Assembly (NCBI RefSeq): GCF_005144585.1
Contig: NZ_SSMQ01000004.1
Coordinates: 1-64,000 of the forward strand
Reading direction: 5' to 3'
DNA length: 64,000 nt
Source: Polyangium fumosum
GTDB lineage: Bacteria > Myxococcota_A > Polyangia > Polyangiales > Polyangiaceae
Below, in pieces: positions 1 through 7,490 of this stretch (position 1 is the first letter of the stretch; the number at the start of each line of letters is the position of its first letter). A model generated the notes under the pieces. The model worked only from the letters and a program-made list of their open reading frames with translations, was not told the origin of the DNA and made no database searches. The position numbers and the translations under genes are program-made.

Positions 1-2631
1 GCCGGCGGCATGGGCGGCATGGGCGGCGGCGGCATGGGCGGCGCCGGCGGCATGGGCGGCGCCGGCGGCGGCACCCCGGAGTGTACCGTTCCTGCGAATT
101 GCCCTCCCACGGGGAACGAATGCTTGATCGCCACCTGCGACGCGGGGACGTGCGGCACGGCGTTCGTGAACACCGGCACGGAGGTCGCGACCCAGCAAGA
201 CGGCAATTGCAAGGTCGATCAATGTGACGGCGCCGGGAATGTGGTCAGCGTCAACGACGACGCCGACCTGCCCGACGACAACAACGAGTGCACGAGCGAT
301 TCCTGCGCGAATGGCGCGCCGACCTACATGAACGTGATGGCGGGCGCGGCGTGCGGCGCCGGCATGAACCTGTTCTGCGACGGAATGGGCGCGTGTGTCG
401 GATGTGTGACGGCGGCCGATTGCCAGGGCCAGGACTCGGTCTGCCAGACCCGCACCTGCACGGCCGGCGTTTGCGGCGTCAACAACGCCTCGCAGGGCAC
501 GGCCGCGGGGGATCCGACGGACGGCGATTGCAAGCGGGATGTCTGCGACGGCAATGGAAACATCGTCCCCGTGGACGACGCCACGGACCTGCCGGCCGAG
601 GACAACGACGCATGCACCGTGGCGGCGTGTGATCCGACGAATGGGCCGGTGCAGAGCCCGATCAACATCAACGACAACGACCCTTGCACGGCCGACGCGT
701 GCGACCCGGCGACCGGCGTCTCCAACACGCCCGTCCCCATCGACGACAACAACGCCTGCACGGCTGACGCATGTGATCCGGCGACCGGCGTCTCCAACAC
801 GCCCGTCCCCATCGACGACAACAACGCTTGCACGGCCGACGCGTGTGACCCGGCGGCCGGCGTCTCCCACACGAATCTGCCGGCGGGCACGGACTGCGGC
901 AATGGCAACCAGTGCAATGGCATGGGCCAGTGCGTCGGCTGTACGACGGCCGCGGATTGCCCCGGCCAGATCACCGAGTGCGGCGCGCCGGTTTGCAATG
1001 CCGGCGTCTGCGGCATGACGTTCGCGCCTCCCGGCACGCCGCTCGCGACGCAGATGCCCGGCGATTGCAATGCGTCCGTGTGCGACGGCATGGGCGGGAC
1101 GACAACGGCGCAGGACAACGCCGACCTGCCGGACGATGGGAACCAGTGCACACTCGACGTCTGCAACAACGGCATACCGTCGAACCCGCCCGTACCCGTG
1201 GGTACGGCGTGCAACCAGAATGGCGGCACGCAATGCGACGCCGCGGGGGTGTGCGTCGCGCCGGTGGCGCCGACGGTCACGGCGACGACGCCGGCGGACG
1301 GGGCGCTCGACGTGCCGGTGGGCTCGACGATCGCCGTCATGTTCAGCACCGCGATGAACCCGGCCACGCTGACGGCGACGACGGTGACCGGGGCCTGCAC
1401 GGGGTCGATCCAGATCTCGACGGACGATTTCGCCACGTGCCTCGGATTCGCGGCGGCCGCGCCGACGATGAGCATGGGCAACACCGTCGCGACGCTCGTG
1501 CCGGCGCCGGCCCTTTCGTACTTCTCGGCGTACAAGATCCGCGTGACGACGGGCGCGCAGAATGCAGCGGGCACGCCGCTCGCTGCTGCGTACACGACGC
1601 CGGACGGGTTCTTGACGGCGGAGCCGGTGAATTCGTGTGTGGGCTCGGTTGTGATTAGCCAGGTGTACGGCGGCGGTGGAAACTCGGGCGCTCAGTATAC
1701 CCACGATTTCGTCGAGCTGCACAACCGCGGAGCGACGCCCGTGAACATCACGGGGTGGAGCTTGCAATACGCAAACGCGACGGGAAGCTCGTGGAGCAAC
1801 CAGTTGCTGGCGCTCAATGGGACGATCGCGGCAGGCGGGTATTTCCTGGTGCAGCTCGCCGGCGGAGCGACCGGCGCGCCCCTTCCCTCCCCGGATCAGA
1901 CGGGCACCAACATCAACCTGTCCGGCACGACCGGGAAGCTGGCGCTCGTGAGCAACACGACTGCGCTTTCGGGGAACTGCCCGCTCGGCGGGGCCGTCGT
2001 GGACTTCATCGGGTTCGGTCCGACCGCGAACTGCTCGGAGACCGCCGTAGCTCAGGTTCTGTCGAATACGCTCGCAGCGCAACGCAATGGCGCTGGCTGC
2101 ACGGACACGGGTGACAACTCGACCGACTTCACGACGGCCGCGCCCGCGCCTCGCAACGCCGCGACGGCCGTGCTCGTTTGTGGTTGCCCCATCGTGGGGA
2201 CGGTGAACGAGTCGGCCGATCCGACGGAAATCGATTATTGCGTCGTCCAGTACCCGGCGAGCACCGCCCCGCACGCCGGCCAGATGACCGAGACCATTTA
2301 CGGTCGTGTCTTCGACGCCGGCCTCACGGAGGCAGCCGGCGCGAACGCCACCATCGTGGCCGAGCTCGGGTATGGACCGGCGAACGTGAACCCGACGACG
2401 CAGAGCGGGTATACGTTCGTCCCGGCGACGTTCAACATCCAGGTGGACAACAACGACGAGTACCAGGCCTCGTTCACGGCGCCTGCGACGGCCGGCACGT
2501 ACCATTACGTCTATCGCTTCAGCCACAACGCCGGGTCGAGCTGGACCTATTGTGACCTCAATGGCGCCGGCTCGAACGCCGGTCTCACCTTCGAGGTCAC
2601 CGAGCTGCCCATCCTCAGCGTCATCCCCTGA
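1..2631 (+). CDS. Cys-rich repeat / Ig-like / lamin-tail surface protein (5' partial)
   Basis: The frame is open to the left edge, so the true start and any signal peptide lie outside the window. It opens with a Gly/Met/Ala-rich tether (GGMGG units). Cys-rich modules follow, with the pattern DDxNxCTxDxC...GxxCVGC. Three near-identical 24-residue copies lie at 667-882. An Ig-like segment (PADGALDVPVGSTIAVMFS) follows, then a lamin-tail-like domain (DFVELHNRG, ITGWSLQYA, VDFIGFGP) and a C-terminal beta domain ending in WTYCDLNGAGSN. This order is typical of myxobacterial cell-surface proteins; a role in adhesion or matrix binding is inferred. No membrane segment follows the C-terminal domain. 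Domain calls are by eye. A perfect palindrome lies 16 bp after the stop. Confidence 0.85.
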   Translation, partial: AGGMGGMGGGGMGGAGGMGGAGGGTPECTVPANCPPTGNECLIATCDAGTCGTAFVNTGTEVATQQDGNCKVDQCDGAGNVVSVNDDADLPDDNNECTSDSCANGAPTYMNVMAGAACGAGMNLFCDGMGACVGCVTAADCQGQDSVCQTRTCTAGVCGVNNASQGTAAGDPTDGDCKRDVCDGNGNIVPVDDATDLPAEDNDACTVAACDPTNGPVQSPININDNDPCTADACDPATGVSNTPVPIDDNNACTADACDPATGVSNTPVPIDDNNACTADACDPAAGVSHTNLPAGTDCGNGNQCNGMGQCVGCTTAADCPGQITECGAPVCNAGVCGMTFAPPGTPLATQMPGDCNASVCDGMGGTTTAQDNADLPDDGNQCTLDVCNNGIPSNPPVPVGTACNQNGGTQCDAAGVCVAPVAPTVTATTPADGALDVPVGSTIAVMFSTAMNPATLTATTVTGACTGSIQISTDDFATCLGFAAAAPTMSMGNTVATLVPAPALSYFSAYKIRVTTGAQNAAGTPLAAAYTTPDGFLTAEPVNSCVGSVVISQVYGGGGNSGAQYTHDFVELHNRGATPVNITGWSLQYANATGSSWSNQLLALNGTIAAGGYFLVQLAGGATGAPLPSPDQTGTNINLSGTTGKLALVSNTTALSGNCPLGGAVVDFIGFGPTANCSETAVAQVLSNTLAAQRNGAGCTDTGDNSTDFTTAAPAPRNAATAVLVCGCPIVGTVNESADPTEIDYCVVQYPASTAPHAGQMTETIYGRVFDAGLTEAAGANATIVAELGYGPANVNPTTQSGYTFVPATFNIQVDNNDEYQASFTAPATAGTYHYVYRFSHNAGSSWTYCDLNGAGSNAGLTFEVTELPILSVIP
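667..882 (+). repeat. Three tandem 72-bp coding repeats
   Basis: Units at 667-738, 739-810 and 811-882 encode the pattern IDDNNACTADACDPATGVSN plus TPVP. The first two and a half units are nearly identical in DNA as well as protein, which suggests recent in-frame duplication. The two Cys per unit probably form a disulfide within each unit (inference). Confidence 0.9.
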
Positions 2632-2647
2632 CGTCCCTCCCCTCCCC

Positions 2648-2673
2648 GAGGAAGGCCCGCGCGGGCCTTCCTC
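2648..2673. terminator. Perfect 26-bp palindrome, likely terminator hairpin
   Basis: The two 13-base arms are exact reverse complements centred on GCGC. It lies between the stop at 2631 and the next gene at 2764. There is no T-tract, so it may act as a hairpin barrier or a factor-dependent terminator rather than a classic intrinsic one. Confidence 0.6.
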
Positions 2674-2763
2674 CTCACTTCCTCCCGGGCAAGCCCTTCT
2701 CGCCGCGTCCCTGATGGGGTATCCATCGGGCTTGCCCCTATGCTTTTGCAGCGCGAGGGAACG

Positions 2764-3780
2764 ATGCGCCGAGACCTTTTACGTCGTGCCCTGATCCTGG
2801 GCTTCGCCACCCTGCCCTTCGCCGTCGTGGCGAGCCAGACCGCCGCGGGGTGCGGCGCGAGCGAGCCCCCCGATGTCATCGGACAACCCACCACGTCGTC
2901 CTCCACGACCGGCACAGGCGGCACGGGTGGCAGCGGCGGCAACGGAGGCAACGGCGGCGCGAGCTCGTCCTCCTCAGGCTCGGGCGCGGGTGGCGCGGGC
3001 ACGGGCGGGGGCAGCGGCGGCATGGGCGCGGCCGGCGGCGCGGGGGGCATGGGCGGCGCCACGAGCTCCAGCAGCAGCGGGATGTTCATCGACGACGCGG
3101 GCGCGAAGGCATGCCCCTCCATCACGAACACGGCGGCCATGGTCGCCGTGCCGGGGTGGGACGGGAAGGCTTATTGCATCGACGCCACCGAGGTGACGAA
3201 CGCACAATATGCGACCTGGCTCGAGAGTAGCCCGAGCGTCGCGAACCAGAGCGCGACGTGCGCGTCGAACCTCTCGTTCACGCCCTCCACCGGCGCCCCG
3301 CCGAAGAACGATTATCCGGTCGGGTCCGTCGACTGGTGTGACGCCTTCGCGTATTGCAAGGGCGTGGGCAAGCGGCTCTGCGGCCGCATCGGCGGCGGCC
3401 CCGCGCCTTATTACGCGCACGACGACGCCTCGCGCAACCAGTGGTTCAGCGCGTGCAGCCACGGCGACACGCAAGCGTTTCCTTATGGTCCGGCGTACGA
3501 CGCGAATGCCTGCAACGTGAAGGACGCGGCCTATGGCGCGGTCCTGCCCGTGGGCACGCTCGCGAGCTGCGGCGGCGGGTTCGACGGGCTCGTCGACATG
3601 AGCGGCAACGTATGGGAATGGGAGGACTCGTGTGTCCCCGCGGACGGCGGCGTGGATGTCTGCCGTCGCCGCGGCGGATCGTTCTCGAGCTCGGCGGACA
3701 ACGTCGATTGTGATGTCGCGAGTTCGCGGCCGCGGGACGCCGCAGAGGCGAACACGGGCTTCCGATGCTGCGCCGATTGA
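2764..3780 (+). CDS. FGE-fold (SUMF1-like) lipoprotein 1
   Basis: The ATG at 2764 gives an Arg-rich signal peptide ending near TAAGCG, a plausible lipobox; the earlier in-frame ATG at 2740 would put eight extra residues before it. About 80 residues of Ser/Gly tether follow, then a formylglycine-generating-enzyme-like domain: YCIDATEVTNAQY, APPKNDYPV, GKRLCGR, MSGNVWEWED, RGGSFSSS and a terminal GFRCC. In true FGE the RGGS(F/Y) stretch carries the first catalytic Cys; here it reads RGGSFSSS, so sulfatase activation is unlikely. The many Cys suggest an exported, disulfide-stabilised protein, perhaps ligand-binding. The stop overlaps the start of the paralogous next gene by 16 bp. Confidence 0.85.
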   Translation: MRRDLLRRALILGFATLPFAVVASQTAAGCGASEPPDVIGQPTTSSSTTGTGGTGGSGGNGGNGGASSSSSGSGAGGAGTGGGSGGMGAAGGAGGMGGATSSSSSGMFIDDAGAKACPSITNTAAMVAVPGWDGKAYCIDATEVTNAQYATWLESSPSVANQSATCASNLSFTPSTGAPPKNDYPVGSVDWCDAFAYCKGVGKRLCGRIGGGPAPYYAHDDASRNQWFSACSHGDTQAFPYGPAYDANACNVKDAAYGAVLPVGTLASCGGGFDGLVDMSGNVWEWEDSCVPADGGVDVCRRRGGSFSSSADNVDCDVASSRPRDAAEANTGFRCCAD

Positions 3781-4568
3781 TCCGCGCCGCCGCGGCGCTC
3801 GGGCTCGTCGCCGCGGCCCTTGGCTGCGAGGGCGGAACGCAGGCGAGCGGCGGGGCGACGGGCACGTTCGTCGACGACGCGGGCGCCTTGACGTGCCCGG
3901 ACGCCCCCGGGACGCCGCCCATGATCGCGCTCGGCGGATGGGACGGCCGGGCGTATTGCATCGACACGATCGAGGTGACGAACGCGCAGTATGCCGCGTG
4001 GCTGGAGATGTCTCCGGACACGAGCGGGCAGCGCCCCGATTGCGCCGAGAATATGACGTTCGTGCCCTCGTCGGGGGCGCCGCCGAAGAACGATTATCCC
4101 GTGGTGAACGTCGACTTCTGCGACGCGGTCGCTTTCTGCGCGGCCTTCGGCAAGCACCTCTGCGGGCGCATGACCGGCGGGCCCACACCTTATTTCGGGC
4201 ACGACGATCCCGCGCAGAGCCAGTGGTACAGCGCCTGCACGCACGGCGGCGAGACGCCCTTTCCTTACGGCTCGACCTACGATCCGAATGCGTGCAATGG
4301 CGCCGATGCGAAGTACGGGGCGCCCCTCGTCGCGTTCGTGCTCCCGGGCTGCGGCGGCGGTTCGGAGGGGATCGTCGACATGAGCGGCAACGTGTGGGAA
4401 TGGGAAGACGCGTGTATGCAGGGCGATGGGGGCGTCCCCGAGTGCCGGCGGCGCGGCGGATCGTTTTCGAGCTCGGCGAAATACATGGGCTGCGACGCGA
4501 GGAGCTCTCGGCCCATCCACGTCGCCGAGGACAACACGGGTTTCCGTTGCTGTGCAGGGGGCACATGA
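3765..4568 (+). CDS. FGE-fold (SUMF1-like) lipoprotein 2
   Basis: A 267-residue paralogue of the preceding gene without the long tether. The signal peptide ends at AAALGCEGG, a likely lipobox. The FGE-like core follows: YCIDTIEVTNAQY, APPKNDYPVVNVDFC, GKHLCGR, MSGNVWEWED, RGGSFSSS and GFRCC. It shares many identical stretches with its neighbour, so the pair most likely arose by tandem duplication. It also lacks the first catalytic Cys of genuine FGE. It overlaps both neighbours (16 bp upstream; ATGA downstream), indicating one transcript with coupled translation. Substrate or ligand unknown. Confidence 0.87.
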   Translation: MLRRLIRAAAALGLVAAALGCEGGTQASGGATGTFVDDAGALTCPDAPGTPPMIALGGWDGRAYCIDTIEVTNAQYAAWLEMSPDTSGQRPDCAENMTFVPSSGAPPKNDYPVVNVDFCDAVAFCAAFGKHLCGRMTGGPTPYFGHDDPAQSQWYSACTHGGETPFPYGSTYDPNACNGADAKYGAPLVAFVLPGCGGGSEGIVDMSGNVWEWEDACMQGDGGVPECRRRGGSFSSSAKYMGCDARSSRPIHVAEDNTGFRCCAGGT

Positions 4569-5551
4569 ACCGGGCCGCCCTTCCGATCCTCCTCGCCTGC
4601 ATCGCCGGGTGTGGCGGCGGCGGAGGGAGCCTGCCGCCTCGCGCGGGGGCCACGCAACCCGCGCCATCCCCCGCGGCGCAGGGCGATCCGACGGGACCGA
4701 GCGACGCGCACGACGACGAAAGGTCCGCCTGGCGGCCCGGCCGATTCATGACGCAGGCCGTCGGGCTCGTGACGGGCGCCGCGCAACGATTCGAACGGCA
4801 ATCACGCTTCGGCTTCGACGAGGACGCCTCCTGCGTGCTCGGCGCCTTCCTCGAAAATGGCCGCGAGGTGTCGGTCACGCGCCCGCTCCGGGGCGGGGTG
4901 CGTTACGTGATCCTCGGCGGAGGCTCGGACGGCGTCGAGGATCTCGACCTCGCCGTGGAGAGCCCCGAGGGCAAGGTGATCGCGGCCGATACGATGGACG
5001 ACGCGTCGCCCGTCGTCGAGCTCACACCGCCCGTGGACGGCAAATACCGCATTCGCCTGGCGAACGCGAGAAAAGGCGAAGGCGGCGGGTTTGGCGTCGT
5101 CGCCGTCATGCGGGAGGGAGGCCAATCGATCTCGGTGCGTCGTTTCGTCGACTCATTCGGCCAGACCCTCTCGAATGCGGCGCGGGCCTCGCACCTCGTC
5201 GCGCGGAAGATGGAGGGCTCGCAGGGCCTCGCGTTCCACGCCGACGGCGAGTGGTCGTTCTTCGGGACGATCCTCGCCGAGGAGGAGGGCATCCAGACGG
5301 GCGGGCTCGAGCTCGAAGCGCCGCTCAGCGTGGTCCTCGCCGGCGCCGATGGTCGGACCGATGACATCGATCTGGAGGTCCTCGACGTGACGACGAACGA
5401 GATCGCCGGCCGCGACGAGGCCGAGGACGCCTCGCCCGTCGTCGCGCTCAAACCCACGAAAGGGCACACGTACAAGGTCTCGGTGACGAACGTGAAGGGC
5501 CGCGGGCCCTCGCTCGTGGCGATGCTCCTCCTCGACCTCGACGTCCCGTGA
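4565..5551 (+). CDS. Lipoprotein with two tandem PPC-like beta domains
   Basis: The ATG at 4565 overlaps the previous stop as ATGA. The signal peptide (ALPILLACIAGCGGGG) is a lipoprotein type. The mature protein has two related halves, each with D(L/I)DL, a DDASPVV or EDASPVV turn, and a final YRIRLAN or YKVSVTN strand. This resembles bacterial pre-peptidase C-terminal (PPC) beta-sandwich domains, here duplicated. The Asp/Glu-rich turns could bind calcium (inference). Translational coupling to the two FGE-fold genes suggests a shared surface complex. No catalytic residues are recognisable. Confidence 0.8.
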   Translation: MNRAALPILLACIAGCGGGGGSLPPRAGATQPAPSPAAQGDPTGPSDAHDDERSAWRPGRFMTQAVGLVTGAAQRFERQSRFGFDEDASCVLGAFLENGREVSVTRPLRGGVRYVILGGGSDGVEDLDLAVESPEGKVIAADTMDDASPVVELTPPVDGKYRIRLANARKGEGGGFGVVAVMREGGQSISVRRFVDSFGQTLSNAARASHLVARKMEGSQGLAFHADGEWSFFGTILAEEEGIQTGGLELEAPLSVVLAGADGRTDDIDLEVLDVTTNEIAGRDEAEDASPVVALKPTKGHTYKVSVTNVKGRGPSLVAMLLLDLDVP

Positions 5552-5633
5552 CGAGCGGCGCGGCTCGGGGTATAGCTTGCCCCGCCGTGGCGCCGGGAAG
5601 ACGACCGCGCCGCCCACGCGTCTGACGTGCCGC

Positions 5634-6773
5634 ATGCCGCCTCTGCTCGTTTCTTTGATCCGCCGCGCCGCCCCGGCGCTCCTCGCCTCGGCCCTTGCCG
5701 CGTGCTCGTCCCCCGAGACCAGCGAGAACGACGTCGCCCCAGGCGCCTCGTCGCTCCCCTCCCCGTCCGCTTCGGCCGCCGCGCCTGCGCCGAGCGTCAA
5801 GGAGCCCGAGCCACCCGCGCCGAAGGTCTTCGCGCCCCTGCCGCCGCTGCCGGACGAAGAGCTCTATCCGGATACGATTGAGGAGCAACGCGAGGCGCTC
5901 TTCCGGCGCATGGTATCGATGCTCCACGTCACGGACGAGCAAATGGCCGCGGTGCGCGCCATTTTCGAGCGCTCGCCGGTGCTCGGCCAGGGCAACCCCA
6001 AGGTCACGAAACACCCGATGACGCGCAAGGAATGCCGCGAGGCGCGGAACACGGCCGGGGGGTTCGAGCAGGACGAACCGGCCTGCGGCGCGCCGTTCAT
6101 GACGCCCATCTACGACGCGCTCGCGGGCGAAAAGGAGGCGGACGCGCGGGTCTGCATCGATCGGTACGAATTCCCTGGCATCCCGTGCGAGCACCCGGTC
6201 ACGGGCCCGACCGCAAAGGAGGCGGCCGAGCTCTGCGCGGCGATCGGCAAGCGGCTCTGCGACGCCCACGAATGGGAGGGCGCGTGTGCCGGGGCCGTCC
6301 ACGCGCCGGAGCAGGAGTATTCGTTCGGCAAGGCGCGCAAAGAATCGAAGGATCTGCACAACCGAGATCGAGAGATCGTCTGGGCGTACGGCCGCGGGAA
6401 GGACCATTCGAAGTGCGCGACGAAGAGCCGCAAGACGAAAGGGTGCACGTCGAGCGGATGGAAGCGTTGCGGGACGAACACGTTCCCGGCCGGCTCGTTC
6501 CCGGAGTGCAAGAGCCCGTTCGGCGTGTACGATCAGCATGGAAACGTGGCTGAGCACATGAACTTACCGCTCCGCCCCGAGGAGATGACGAGCCACGGGG
6601 GCACGGGACAGACCGAGATGAAAGGGAGCTGGTTCATCTTCTCGGACTTCGAGGCCCACCCGGACGATTGCCGGTGGCGCGCGCCCGACTGGCACGGGAC
6701 CCGCGTGACGGATCCCAACAGCCACGGCAATTACCATCTCGGTTTCCGTTGCTGCAAATCGGTCGGGAAATGA
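5634..6773 (+). CDS. FGE-fold (SUMF1-like) lipoprotein 3
   Basis: The ATG at 5634 starts a signal peptide ending at LAACSS; an upstream in-frame ATG (5577) would bury that signal. The first 100 mature residues are a Pro/Ser-rich linker plus a short helical segment. The FGE-like fold follows: ARVCIDRYEFPG, GKRLCDAHEWEGAC, FGVYDQHGNVAEH, then GFRCC near the end. It is more divergent than the two upstream copies and carries an extra basic, Cys-containing loop (KGCTSSGWKRCG). The catalytic Cys of FGE is not at the expected GS(W/F) position (GSWFIFSD). It starts 82 bp after the previous gene, probably in the same unit. Confidence 0.82.
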   Translation: MPPLLVSLIRRAAPALLASALAACSSPETSENDVAPGASSLPSPSASAAAPAPSVKEPEPPAPKVFAPLPPLPDEELYPDTIEEQREALFRRMVSMLHVTDEQMAAVRAIFERSPVLGQGNPKVTKHPMTRKECREARNTAGGFEQDEPACGAPFMTPIYDALAGEKEADARVCIDRYEFPGIPCEHPVTGPTAKEAAELCAAIGKRLCDAHEWEGACAGAVHAPEQEYSFGKARKESKDLHNRDREIVWAYGRGKDHSKCATKSRKTKGCTSSGWKRCGTNTFPAGSFPECKSPFGVYDQHGNVAEHMNLPLRPEEMTSHGGTGQTEMKGSWFIFSDFEAHPDDCRWRAPDWHGTRVTDPNSHGNYHLGFRCCKSVGK

Positions 6774-6800
6774 CCGAGCGGCCGTGCTATACCCCACAAC

Positions 6801-7490
6801 ATGCGCATCGTGATCACTGGAGCGAACCGAGGCATCGGCCTCGAGCTCGCCCGTAGGTATCTGGAGCGGGGCGACCACGTGGACGCCGGCGTCCGAAACC
6901 CCGAAGCCGCCCGCGAGCTCGCCGCGCTCGGAAAGGACGCGGGCGGGCGGCTGCGCGTCTTCGCCTGCGATGTCGCGGACGATACGAGCGTGCGCGCCTT
7001 CGCCGCCGCGATCGGCGACGTGGCGGTGGACGTGCTCCTCAACAACGCGGGCGTCATGGGCAAATGGCTCTCGCTCGCGGACCTCGATTTCGCGGACGTG
7101 ACGCGGACCTTCGATACGAACGCCGTGGGGTCGCTGCGCGTCGCGTCGGCGCTGCTCCCGCACCTCCGGCGGAGCTCGGTGCGCAAGGTCGTGAACGTGT
7201 CGAGCCGCATGGGCTCCATCGCGGAGAACACGGACGGCGGGGCGTACGCTTATCGCATGTCGAAGGCGGCGCTGAACATGGCGACCAAGTCGATGTCCAT
7301 CGACCTCCGCGGCGAGGATTTCACGGTGATCTCGCTCCACCCGGACTGGGTGAAGACCGATATGGGCGGGCCAGGCGCGCCGACGTCCGTCGAGGAAGCG
7401 GGCGCCGGCATCGTCACGCTCATCGATCGCCTCTCCCGCGCCGATTCGGGCGGCTTCTTCCATTTCCGCGGCGAGACGATTTCCTGGTGA
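6801..7490 (+). CDS. C-factor (CsgA)-family short-chain dehydrogenase
   Basis: A 229-residue SDR: nucleotide-binding TGANRGIG (6-13), NNAG (81-84), SSRMGS around 134-139 and the catalytic pair Tyr151/Lys155 in YAYRMSK. The stretch SRMGSIAENTDGGAYAYRMS, the following KAALNM, and HPDWVKTDMGGP match the C-factor family, whose founder is CsgA, the Myxococcus developmental signal precursor and a reported SDR. Family membership is clear; a signalling role is inferred, because this family is also common in non-developing bacteria. Full length, no signal peptide, hence cytoplasmic. Its TGA abuts the TCA stop complement of the convergent gene, leaving zero bases between them. Confidence 0.9.
   Translation: MRIVITGANRGIGLELARRYLERGDHVDAGVRNPEAARELAALGKDAGGRLRVFACDVADDTSVRAFAAAIGDVAVDVLLNNAGVMGKWLSLADLDFADVTRTFDTNAVGSLRVASALLPHLRRSSVRKVVNVSSRMGSIAENTDGGAYAYRMSKAALNMATKSMSIDLRGEDFTVISLHPDWVKTDMGGPGAPTSVEEAGAGIVTLIDRLSRADSGGFFHFRGETISW

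Noticed and set aside
667-882. Regular repeats considered as a CRISPR array
   Set aside because: They are in-frame 72-bp coding repeats without spacers and without cas genes nearby.
2764-6773. Naming the SUMF1-like proteins as sulfatase-activating enzymes
   Set aside because: The first catalytic Cys is replaced (SFSSS, SWFIF), and no sulfatase gene is in the window.
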